Shown here one piece after another: positions 1-7,161 of a stretch of DNA of 52,741 bases. The notes beneath the pieces are model-generated. The model was not told the DNA's origin and did no database searches. It saw nothing but the letters and a program-made list of their open reading frames with translations. Each line of letters opens with the position of its first letter. The stretch's first letter is position 1. Source of the stretch: an uncultured Acetatifactor sp. (GTDB lineage: Bacteria > Bacillota > Clostridia > Lachnospirales > Lachnospiraceae). The stretch lies in NCBI GenBank assembly GCA_934394665.1, contig CAKRRS010000011.1, forward strand, positions 1 to 52,741, in the 5' to 3' direction. The translations under genes were made by a program, and so were the position numbers.

Positions 1-26
1 GTGGTTCTAAAGTTTTCAGTAACCCA

Positions 27-185
27 GTAGCCCCGGTTGCATATAAGAATAAGCTGACCGTAAACAGACGCCGGCACGTAAGCGAGGGTACTTTCCTCGC
101 TTACGTGCCGCTGCGCTCTGTTTCCGAACAAAGTGTGCTAAAGCACACCGTGATGTCAGCGTTTCTTATATGCAATCGGGGCTAC
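27..185. repeat. Large imperfect palindrome forming a three-way junction
   Basis: Arms at 27-49 and 163-185 pair over 23 bases with a single G/A difference, and the stem resumes at 53-58 with 155-160. Inside lie two further hairpins. One has an outer stem 62-68/117-123 and a perfect 16-bp inner stem 72-87/95-110. The other is a 6-bp stem 133-138/143-148. The whole can fold as a three-way junction on either strand. It sits just downstream of the minus-strand gene ending at 220. It has no long U-tract, so it is not a plain terminator. It could be a palindromic mobile element or a structured RNA; I do not recognise the family. Confidence 0.85.
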
Positions 186-219
186 GGCGACAGGTGAGCC
201 AACTAACTTTCAATTTATA

Positions 220-999
220 TCATTTCAGATATTTCCGCAATAACCTGCACCCGTGCACATAAGCGCTAATCCCGAATGTTTTCGATATGTACTCTCCTCC
301 TCCGGTGATGCTGTCCACCAAAACCGGGATTGCACTGCGTTCTTTACGTGACGGAAGCACGTCCATGGCAATCTGCATGGCAGCATTGTCTCGCAACCAG
401 TCTCTGTCTACCTGTGTCGGTGTTTCTTTGTATAAAAACAGAATCCTACAGACCGCTTTCGTTTTCTCCGGTATCTGATCCATGTGGTTAATGATACTAT
501 CGAAAGTGTTGCCCGGGTATTTGGCATCTGCCAGTGCTACATAATAGCAGACAGAATCTCTGGAAAAAGAAAACTTTCTCTTCCTGTAGTATCCCTGTTT
601 GGTCTCCTTGAAGCCATGCCTTTTCAGCTGCTTCAAAATGTTCTGTTTGCCGGCATCGGATATTTTCGTTGTCGCTTTGTTACGATATTCCTTCCATTTT
701 GCATCCATATCATACATTGCCTGATATGGCATTATGTCGATCAGTATCACAAGACTACCAATGCACAAGACAAAAAAGAGGATCAAAAATATCCAGCCAT
801 AATCCAAGTGACCTTCCGAATCGCTCAATATTGCCGGTATGATAATGCTCACAAATGCCAGCACTAACATGATGATTCCCGTTGCTTCCCAGGCAATGAC
901 TTCTTTTCTTGTTTTCTCTCTTGGTGGATTCTCAGCTTGTTTTTTCACTCTTTTCGTATTTCCCTGCGTTTGCTTCTTCCGTCTATGTTTTTTGCTCAT
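220..999 (-). CDS. Hypothetical membrane protein with a basic N-terminus
   Basis: A 259-residue protein that I do not recognise. The first 30 or so residues are very rich in Lys and Arg. Two hydrophobic stretches follow, at about residues 37-60 and 68-90, compatible with a two-helix hairpin and both ends in the cytoplasm. The rest is a soluble C-terminal domain of roughly 160 residues with mixed charge and no catalytic motif I can name. The start has a GGAG about 10 bases upstream. It follows the DUF3783-like gene by only 23 bases on the same strand, so the two are probably co-transcribed. The large palindrome at 27-185 begins 35 bases past its stop. Real gene likely; function unknown. Confidence 0.75.
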   Translation of the reverse strand: MSKKHRRKKQTQGNTKRVKKQAENPPREKTRKEVIAWEATGIIMLVLAFVSIIIPAILSDSEGHLDYGWIFLILFFVLCIGSLVILIDIMPYQAMYDMDAKWKEYRNKATTKISDAGKQNILKQLKRHGFKETKQGYYRKRKFSFSRDSVCYYVALADAKYPGNTFDSIINHMDQIPEKTKAVCRILFLYKETPTQVDRDWLRDNAAMQIAMDVLPSRKERSAIPVLVDSITGGGEYISKTFGISAYVHGCRLLRKYLK

Positions 1000-1022
1000 T
1001 CTTCATGCACTCCACAAGCTTT

Positions 1023-1391
1023 TTATTTTCCCAGCTGGAGATGTTCCTTCATCAGTTCACGAAACAGTGTATCTGCTGTCCAGGAGATATTGTACGGTGT
1101 AATGATTGCTTTGAGTGGAACGGGCTGTTCGCCTGTCGCTTTGTATTCTGCCAGAAAAGTGTCCATCTGCTGTTGATTCATGCCGGAGAACACGATCATT
1201 TCCGTGAAGAAATCAAGGCCGGAGTAGGTTATTCTATCTTTTGAAAAGCCTTGGATTTCCGCTAATGCACCAATCTTCTGTCCGTAGTCCTTCCGCGCAA
1301 CGTCTGTCACATTGGCACCGATCTTTTTTGCCACTGCACACACTGCCAAGTACTTTTCTTTTTTCAGTCCAAACGTTAATATGTCTGCCAT
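1023..1391 (-). CDS. DUF3783-like small protein
   Basis: A 122-residue soluble protein. The C-terminal half resembles the DUF3783 family of Firmicutes: a run near FTEMIVFSGMN is followed by an LPLKA-like segment (here VPLKAIITPYN) and a Trp-Thr helix. In that family the domain is small and uncharacterised. The start is preceded by AAAGGACAGAGAA, a usable ribosome binding site. It lies 23 bases upstream of the membrane protein gene on the same strand and probably forms a two-gene unit with it. The family call is from memory of the motif pattern and no function follows from it. Confidence 0.65.
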   Translation of the reverse strand: MADILTFGLKKEKYLAVCAVAKKIGANVTDVARKDYGQKIGALAEIQGFSKDRITYSGLDFFTEMIVFSGMNQQQMDTFLAEYKATGEQPVPLKAIITPYNISWTADTLFRELMKEHLQLGK

Positions 1392-1518
1392 TTCTCTGTC
1401 CTTTTTTTATTTTACCATTCGGAAATATTAATACTCCATCACACAAAATCAATCGTTCTAAAACACCATGAAAAGCATGTACATTGTAGTTGCATCCTCT
1501 TCCATTTTGTTATACCGA

Positions 1519-1648
1519 CGGTGCGGTCAGACATTATATCATGTTCTGCTACAGTAACGGTGCAATCAGGCATTCTATCCTGTTCTGCTACAATAACGGT
1601 GCAATCAGACATTATATCATGTTCTGCTACAGCAGCGGTGCAATCAGG
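1519..1648. repeat. 39-bp direct tandem repeat, three copies plus a partial fourth
   Basis: Copies lie at 1519-1557, 1558-1596 and 1597-1635, and a fourth starts at 1636 inside the last codons of the cardiolipin synthase gene. There are no spacers, so this is not a CRISPR array. On the minus strand each unit repeats the end of cls, reading Leu-Ile-Ala-Pro-Leu-Leu then TAG in the cls frame. Copies differ mostly by alternating bases (acattatatcat versus cattctatcct). The array occupies most of the gap between cls and the DUF3783-like gene and was evidently produced by duplication of the cls 3' end. Confidence 0.93.
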
Positions 1649-3225
1649 CGCATGATGCACTGCCAGCCGCGGACTGCCATATTTTTCCTGCCGTCGCGGT
1701 ATTTATCCGTGACTTCCCCGCTGTCATGCAACAGGGTTTCAAAATCTGATTCAATATCCCGAATGGCTGCACATCCATGCATCCAGACACCGTTTTCAAA
1801 ATGATGATACAGACTGCGGTAGTCCATGTTGATCGTGCCAACGGTCGCAGTATCTTCGTCACACAACATCTGCTTTGCATGGAGAAATCCCGGAGTATAT
1901 TCGTAAATCCGCACGCCCTGGCGTACCAGCCCGGAATAATAGGATCTGGTCACGCCATAGATGATCTTCTTATCGGGAATGCCCGGTGTGAATACTCTGA
2001 CATCGACGCCACGTTTTGCCGCAAGTCCCAGTTCTCTCGTCATCTCATCGCTGATGATCAGATAAGGAGTGGAGACATAGAGACGTTTTCTCGCTGTCTT
2101 GATCAGGTTCAGGTAGACATTTTCACCCACAGGCTCTCCGTCAAGCGGTGAATCCGCATACGGCTGTACATAGCCTTTGCATTCATTCTGCGCAGAAGAC
2201 GCATCTGTATCTTTTCCGTACTTTTCAGCAGGCTCCACCGTCAAATATTTTGCAAAATCAGTATCCGTCTGTCCCATGACATTCCACATTTCCAGGAACA
2301 TCTCTGTGAAATTCTTCACAGCCGGACCGGTCAGCTTCACACCGGTATCTTTCCAATAACCGTAAGGATGTGTGATGTTGAAATACTCATCTGCCAGATT
2401 GTAACCACCGGTAAATCCGACTTTTCCGTCAATGATCATGATTTTGCGGTGATCCCGGTTGTTCATAAAGATATTCAAAAACGGCACGACATAGTTGAAC
2501 ACGCGGCACTGTGCGCCGATTGCATTCATTCGTTCAATGAAACTCTTATCCAAAAATCCGATACAGCCCACATCATCATACAGGATGCGGACTTCCACAC
2601 CCTCGGCTGCCTTTCTTGCAAGTACGTCTTTCAGCCTTGTGAAGGCTTCCGCTTCCTCTATGGCATGATATTCCAGGAAAATAAAACTCTTCGCTTTCTC
2701 CAGTTCCTGCAGCTGCTCTTCAAATCCCAGATAAGCCTCCGGATAAAATTTCACATCTGTTCCTTCATATACCGGATAATTACTGTATTTCTGGGTATAA
2801 CGACACTGATTTGCCAGCAGGGGATTTTCTTCCTCCAGGTGCTGCATCACTGTCTCATCCTGGAGATTGAGCGGATAAAGCTTACTGTCAACCTCCTCGA
2901 ATCTGCGGATAATCTTGTGCATGACCTCTTTGTGTCCGAACAATCCATAGATACACAGTCCAAACACCGGAAATGCCAGAATGACAATAATCCACGGCAT
3001 CTTAAATGCCGCATTGGAATGCTTTCCGTAAATCCGCAGTGCCACTACCAGTGCCAGCAGACTGGTTAGCAGAGAGATCACGGACGAATACTGGTACAGC
3101 TTGATCATCAGTACCAGTATCCATCCGATCTGTAACAGCACCGCAATCGCGGCAAATGCAATTCTTCCTATACTGTTTTTCACATTTCCTTTTACTTCGG
3201 AACGCATTTTCTTTTTTTCGCCCAT
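1627..3225 (-). CDS. cls: Cardiolipin synthase (phospholipase D family)
   Basis: A 532-residue membrane enzyme that condenses two phosphatidylglycerol molecules into cardiolipin and glycerol. Two membrane helices (about residues 22-42 and 50-66) and a third near 78-96 anchor it. Two HKD catalytic motifs are complete: H259/K261/D266, followed by GFTGG, and H449/K451/D456, followed by GTINMD. Length and layout match bacterial Cls. The ATG has AGAGGAC six bases upstream. A SigA-like promoter lies at 3390-3418, giving a leader of about 160 bases. The C-terminus RLIAPLL is typical for the family, and its coding sequence is repeated downstream (see the 39-bp array). The gene stands alone on its transcript as far as can be seen. 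Confidence 0.95.
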   Translation of the reverse strand: MGEKKKMRSEVKGNVKNSIGRIAFAAIAVLLQIGWILVLMIKLYQYSSVISLLTSLLALVVALRIYGKHSNAAFKMPWIIVILAFPVFGLCIYGLFGHKEVMHKIIRRFEEVDSKLYPLNLQDETVMQHLEEENPLLANQCRYTQKYSNYPVYEGTDVKFYPEAYLGFEEQLQELEKAKSFIFLEYHAIEEAEAFTRLKDVLARKAAEGVEVRILYDDVGCIGFLDKSFIERMNAIGAQCRVFNYVVPFLNIFMNNRDHRKIMIIDGKVGFTGGYNLADEYFNITHPYGYWKDTGVKLTGPAVKNFTEMFLEMWNVMGQTDTDFAKYLTVEPAEKYGKDTDASSAQNECKGYVQPYADSPLDGEPVGENVYLNLIKTARKRLYVSTPYLIISDEMTRELGLAAKRGVDVRVFTPGIPDKKIIYGVTRSYYSGLVRQGVRIYEYTPGFLHAKQMLCDEDTATVGTINMDYRSLYHHFENGVWMHGCAAIRDIESDFETLLHDSGEVTDKYRDGRKNMAVRGWQCIMRLIAPLL

Positions 3226-3549
3226 AATGTCCTCTTTTGTCTCTCACGCTCAAAAATGATTCTTCACCGTACAAATTGCCTGTTATTCCCAGGGTAACTA
3301 TTTTTTAACTCTTCCTTACAGACCATGCTTGCACCGAACAGTTTGCGAAAATATCTTTAGCATATATCAAGACTACTTTCTAAAGCAAAATAGTACACCA
3401 ATTCCCCTAAAATCACAAGAGTCCAAGGTACTACAATCCAGGGATTCTGTCTTTATATCTTTCAGCATATTTTTCTGTTGGACTTTACATTTTTATCATT
3501 AAAAGCTTCAATCTTTCCACTCACATTGTAGTCTTACGGCTTTTCTTTT
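3226..3549. other. Non-coding gap upstream of cls
   Basis: This 324-base stretch is visibly AT-richer than the flanking genes and has no convincing ORF. It holds the cls promoter candidate at 3390-3418 and its leader. Nothing resembling a known riboswitch is apparent. The 3' end of the unknown gene at 3550 runs into it from the other side without an obvious terminator hairpin. Confidence 0.6.
3390..3418 (-). promoter_or_regulatory. Putative SigA promoter of cls
   Basis: On the minus strand TTGTGA (3413-3418) and TACTAT (3390-3395) are separated by 17 bases. This is the best vegetative promoter match upstream of cls and would give a 5' leader of about 160 bases. It is sequence-pattern evidence only. 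Confidence 0.5.
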
Positions 3550-4089
3550 TCACCCACAATTCCGGTCACACAGCACCACTACGGTACTCGGCGTGGTCTG
3601 CGCCGGAATGCTTCTCGTCGAGGAAGCATAGCTTACCACCAGGTTATGGTTGGCGGGACTTGCCTGAAAATACTGGTTGTTGGCTGTCCTCACATCCACC
3701 GTACCATCCAGGTTCAACTGCAGTGTCTGCTCCTCATTGATCAGGGAATTGTTATAATAGCTGACATCCACAAAACGATCCGCCCGCTCTTCCGCCACTA
3801 CCACTGCCGTATACTGGGGAGGATAGATTAACGGCATGGGTGCATCATTGCGATACCAGAATGTCGCCATCATTCCCACTGACAATGTGGTAAAATCCAC
3901 CACATAAGTATCCGGATTGATAAAAAAGTTCACCGTGTTGCCGTCCATATCCTCAATGGTTGCAAACAACAAGCATCCGTCGGCTCTTCGTCCGCCCTGT
4001 CCGGCAGGTACCAGATCCACAATAGTTCCTTTCATGGAACCGAAACTGCTTCTTCTCATCGGTCTTTGAAATGAAAAACGATAGTCCAT
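3550..4089 (-). CDS. Hypothetical protein, small beta-rich domain
   Basis: A protein of 179 residues from the ATG at 4089. That start is preferred over the longer frame (to 4170) because AGGAG lies five bases upstream of it and the extra 27 residues look like leader DNA. I do not recognise the family. The N-terminus is aromatic and basic (MDYRFSFQRPMRRSS), followed by alternating hydrophobic segments that suggest a beta-barrel or OB-like fold. There is no signal peptide or membrane helix. It lies downstream of mnmA but beyond the mnmA terminator at 4180-4205, so it should have its own promoter. Only six of its residues are acidic clusters; no catalytic motif is visible. Confidence 0.7.
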   Translation of the reverse strand: MDYRFSFQRPMRRSSFGSMKGTIVDLVPAGQGGRRADGCLLFATIEDMDGNTVNFFINPDTYVVDFTTLSVGMMATFWYRNDAPMPLIYPPQYTAVVVAEERADRFVDVSYYNNSLINEEQTLQLNLDGTVDVRTANNQYFQASPANHNLVVSYASSTRSIPAQTTPSTVVVLCDRNCG

Positions 4090-4179
4090 AAATTCTCCTG
4101 TTAAACTTTTAATCTTTCTCACTAATATATGCGCCATACCGGCACTGTTGACCGTATTATGTAAAATCATAATTATAAA

Positions 4180-4205
4180 GAACCACTACCCAAAAGTAGT
4201 GGTTC
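4180..4205 (-). terminator. Terminator of mnmA
   Basis: A perfect 10-bp stem (4180-4189 with 4196-4205) and a 6-base loop, followed on the minus strand by CTTTATAATT. It begins nine bases after the mnmA stop and closes the nifS-nifU-mnmA unit. Confidence 0.85.
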
Positions 4206-4213
4206 CGAAGTAA

Positions 4214-5293
4214 TCACATAATAATCGTTCCGCCTCCCAGCACATGCTCGTCCTGATAGAACACCATCGCCTGTCCCGGCGTTGCGGCACGTACCGGTGC
4301 TTCGAAAGTACAAAGCACTTTTCCGTCCGGCTGTTTTTCGAGCATACCGTATTCTCCCTTATGGTTATATCGAATCTTCACCAGAGCTCTCACCGGTTCT
4401 GTCAGATCCTCCACCGCCATATAATTCACGTTGTCACACAACACTTTATCGGTAAACAGCTCCTGATTCGAACCAATCACAACTTCATTCGTCCCGGGGC
4501 GAATCGCGGTGACAAATACTCTCTCTCCCATAGGAAGTTCCAGTCCTCTGCGCTGTCCCAGGGTATAATGTGTGATGCCTTTATGCCGTCCTAAGATTCT
4601 GCCGTCGTCCGTGACAAAATTGCCCGGGCCCGGTACTTTCTCACCGGCTTCCCTGTCAATAAAAGAAGCATAATCATGATCCGGTACGAAACAGATCTCC
4701 TGGCTGTCCGGCTTGTGCGCCACCGGAAGTCTCGCTTCCTCTGCCATGGCACGGATCTCGTCCTTAGTATATTCTCCCACCGGCATCAGCGTATGTGCCA
4801 GCTGGTCCTGCGTCAGATTATATAATGCATACGTCTGATCCTTCGCCGCCGTCACGGAATTGCGGATTGCGTAACGCCCATTCGGCAGTTTATCGATTCT
4901 GGCATAATGTCCCGTGGCAATATAATCCGCACCGATCTCCAGACTCCGTTTAAGCAGAGATTCCCACTTCACATAACGGTTGCAGGCAATGCAGGGATTC
5001 GGCGTATGTCCTTTTAAGTACTCTGCCACAAAATAATCCATGACATGACACTTGAATTCCTTCTTAAAATTCATCACATAGTAAGGAATCTCAAGTCTCT
5101 GTGCCACTCTTCTGGCATCATCCACGGCAGACAGACCGCAGCAGCCACCGTTCGCTTCCTTGGCAGCTTCTTCTTCGTCCTGCCAGATCTGCATGGTGAC
5201 ACCGATCACGTCATAGCCCTGTTCCTTTAATAACATGGCAGCCACGGAGGAATCCACACCTCCGGACATGCCGACTACTACTTTTTTCTTCAT
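4214..5293 (-). CDS. mnmA: tRNA-specific 2-thiouridylase MnmA
   Basis: A 359-residue cytoplasmic enzyme that thiolates U34 of tRNA-Glu, -Gln and -Lys using persulfide sulfur and ATP. The PP-loop motif SGGVDSS is at residues 10-16. The cysteine pair C101/C104 in NPCIACN and the second catalytic cysteine C201 in SQEICF match the two thiol-transfer cysteines of the family. Length is normal. The gene starts five bases after the nifU stop and is third in nifS-nifU-mnmA, so the cysteine desulfurase made from the same transcript is the likely sulfur donor. A terminator follows directly. Confidence 0.97.
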   Translation of the reverse strand: MKKKVVVGMSGGVDSSVAAMLLKEQGYDVIGVTMQIWQDEEEAAKEANGGCCGLSAVDDARRVAQRLEIPYYVMNFKKEFKCHVMDYFVAEYLKGHTPNPCIACNRYVKWESLLKRSLEIGADYIATGHYARIDKLPNGRYAIRNSVTAAKDQTYALYNLTQDQLAHTLMPVGEYTKDEIRAMAEEARLPVAHKPDSQEICFVPDHDYASFIDREAGEKVPGPGNFVTDDGRILGRHKGITHYTLGQRRGLELPMGERVFVTAIRPGTNEVVIGSNQELFTDKVLCDNVNYMAVEDLTEPVRALVKIRYNHKGEYGMLEKQPDGKVLCTFEAPVRAATPGQAMVFYQDEHVLGGGTIIM

Positions 5294-5298
5294 AGATC

Positions 5299-5736
5299 TT
5301 AATAATCTTCCTCTTCTTCGCCCTCACTGATATCATTCTTGGGCTTTTGCAGACCTTCGATGGTAATGTGGTTCTTCTCCGCGTAATCCCACAGCGCCGC
5401 ATGAATTGCTTCCTCTGCCAACAGGGAGCAGTGTACTTTTACGGGAGGCAGTCCGTCCAATGCTTCCATTACCGCTTTGTTCGTTACCTGTAATGCTTCC
5501 TGAATGGTCTTACCTTTTACCAGTTCGGTTGCCATGGAACTGGTTGCTACGGCGGCACCGCATCCGAACGTCTTGAATTTCGCTTCACGGATGACTCCGT
5601 TCTCATCAATATCCAGGAACATTCTCATGATATCGCCGCACTTTGCGTTGCCGACAGTACCTACACCGCTGGCGTCTTCGATCTCTCCCACATTTCTGGG
5701 GTTCTGAAAATGATCCATTACTTTTTCACTATACAT
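5299..5736 (-). CDS. nifU: NifU/IscU-type iron-sulfur cluster scaffold
   Basis: A 145-residue scaffold on which [2Fe-2S] clusters are assembled before transfer to apoproteins. The three cluster-ligand cysteines are present: C33 (in AKCGD, with the labilising D35), C59 (TFGCGAA) and C103 (VHCSLLAEEA). It is an IscU/NifU N-terminal-type protein without the C-terminal Nfu domain; the tail ends in an acidic run. Its partner cysteine desulfurase gene lies upstream with 118 bases between, and mnmA follows after five bases. The gap upstream contains a terminator-like hairpin that may lower nifU-mnmA relative to nifS. Confidence 0.95.
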   Translation of the reverse strand: MYSEKVMDHFQNPRNVGEIEDASGVGTVGNAKCGDIMRMFLDIDENGVIREAKFKTFGCGAAVATSSMATELVKGKTIQEALQVTNKAVMEALDGLPPVKVHCSLLAEEAIHAALWDYAEKNHITIEGLQKPKNDISEGEEEEDY

Positions 5737-5787
5737 CTGTTATGTTTCCTCTTCTTCCTTTTTATTTCATGGTCTCCTGTTTCAAAA

Positions 5788-5835
5788 AAGTCTTTCTGCT
5801 TACAATACATTTTCTCATATATTGCCGGAAGACTT
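5788..5835 (-). terminator. Terminator-like hairpin between nifS and nifU
   Basis: On the minus strand a 7-bp outer stem (5788-5794/5829-5835) and an inner stem (5803-5810/5817-5824, with one G-U pair) are followed by a run of six T residues. It lies between nifS and nifU and could act as a partial terminator. Internal loops make it weaker than the mnmA terminator. Confidence 0.55.
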
Positions 5836-5854
5836 CATTTGCGTTCTGAATTTA

Positions 5855-7027
5855 TTATTTCTGTGCCTTGATAAAGTCTTCATACAGCGGAGACATATCA
5901 CGCAGTCTCTGTACAATTTTCTTCACTTCGTCTGCCACGATATCCATCTCTTCCTTCGTGCTCTCCTCGGACAGGGTCAGTCGCAGGGAGCCATGTGCCT
6001 CCTCATGCTTCAGTCCGATTGCCAGCAACACATGGGAAGGATCCAGGGATCCGGAAGTACATGCGGAACCACTGGAAGCACAGATGCCCTTCATATCCAG
6101 CATGATCAGCATGGATTCTCCCTCGATAAACAGGAAAGAGAAGTTGATATTGTTCGGCAGTCTCTTGGTACGATGACCGTTCAGCCAGCAGTGAGGGATT
6201 TCCTTCTCCAGACGTCCGATCAGGTAATCACGCAGTTCGATCTCCTTACGGGTCTTGCTGTCCATGATACGCATGGCGCGCTCTACAGCCACACCCAGTC
6301 CCACGATACCGGGGATATTCTCCGTACCGGCTCTGCGGCTTCTCTCCTGTGCTCCGCCGTGTACAAAAGAACGGATTTTCACGCCTTTACGGATATATAA
6401 AAATCCGATTCCCTTAGGACCGTTTAACTTATGACCGCTGGCACTGAGCATATCAATATGCATATCGTCTACATTGATGGGCACCTGTGCATACGCCTGT
6501 ACCGCATCGGTATGGAACAGGATGCCGTGTTCCTTCGCAATCTCACCGATTTCGGCAATAGGTTCGATCGTACCGATCTCGTTATTCGCAAACATGACAC
6601 TGATCAGGATCGTATCCGGGCGGATTGCTGCCTTCAGCTCGTCCAGGCTGATCAGTCCGTCTCTGTCCACATTCAAATATGTGATCTCAAATCCTCTCTT
6701 CTCCAGATACTCACAGGTATGGAGAATCGCATGATGTTCGATTTTCGTGGTAATGATATGTCTTCCCTTGGCTTCATAAGCCTCTGCTGTCGCCTTCAAC
6801 GCCCAGTTATCAGACTCGGAACCACCTGCGGTAAAATAGATTTCCTCCGGCTTCGCCCCCAGGCTGTCTGCGATCGTCTGACGGGCATGATCCATTGCCT
6901 TCTTGCTCTCTGCGCCCAGACTGTAAATCGTGCTGGCATTGCCATAATATTCGCTGAAATACGGAAGCATCGCATCTACGACTTCCGGTGCTGTTTTTGT
7001 AGTTGCTGCATTATCTAAATATATCAT
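5855..7027 (-). CDS. nifS: Cysteine desulfurase (NifS/IscS class)
   Basis: A 390-residue PLP enzyme that removes sulfur from L-cysteine as an enzyme-bound persulfide for Fe-S cluster and thionucleoside synthesis. The PLP lysine is K200 in SGHKLNGPKG, the substrate histidine region is IEHHA (97-99), and the catalytic cysteine is C323 in SSGSACTSGS. The short loop around the cysteine fits group I NifS/IscS. The ATG at 7027 is chosen because GAGG lies five bases upstream and family members begin MIYLDNAATT; a longer frame to 7045 has no better site. First gene of nifS-nifU-mnmA, read from the promoter at 7073-7102. No Rrf2/IscR regulator gene is adjacent. Confidence 0.96.
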   Translation of the reverse strand: MIYLDNAATTKTAPEVVDAMLPYFSEYYGNASTIYSLGAESKKAMDHARQTIADSLGAKPEEIYFTAGGSESDNWALKATAEAYEAKGRHIITTKIEHHAILHTCEYLEKRGFEITYLNVDRDGLISLDELKAAIRPDTILISVMFANNEIGTIEPIAEIGEIAKEHGILFHTDAVQAYAQVPINVDDMHIDMLSASGHKLNGPKGIGFLYIRKGVKIRSFVHGGAQERSRRAGTENIPGIVGLGVAVERAMRIMDSKTRKEIELRDYLIGRLEKEIPHCWLNGHRTKRLPNNINFSFLFIEGESMLIMLDMKGICASSGSACTSGSLDPSHVLLAIGLKHEEAHGSLRLTLSEESTKEEMDIVADEVKKIVQRLRDMSPLYEDFIKAQK

Positions 7028-7072
7028 ATTGCCTCGTTTCTGCATATTTCATGCTACTTTTCGCTGTTTTCC

Positions 7073-7102
7073 ATGATATCATCCACTCTGTAGTTCTGTC
7101 AA
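7073..7102 (-). promoter_or_regulatory. Putative SigA promoter of nifS
   Basis: Minus-strand TTGACA (7097-7102) and TATCAT (7073-7078) with an 18-base spacer, 46 bases before the nifS start. It lies in the divergent gap shared with the flippase gene. Confidence 0.65.
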
Positions 7103-7161
7103 CAGCAGTGGCGGAATATACTTACGCAAGATCTTTACTTCTGAGGGATCCTGCCTATTTT

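Noticed and set aside
1519..1648. CRISPR array
   Set aside because: Units are contiguous with no spacers and no cas genes are nearby.
1439..1660. A 73-codon minus-strand frame with a 13-residue repeat
   Set aside because: It is the out-of-frame reading of the 39-bp repeat array and overlaps the cls end. The 13-residue periodicity follows from the repeat length.
2368..3069. A 233-codon plus-strand frame
   Set aside because: Antisense to cls, which has complete catalytic motifs; no start signals.
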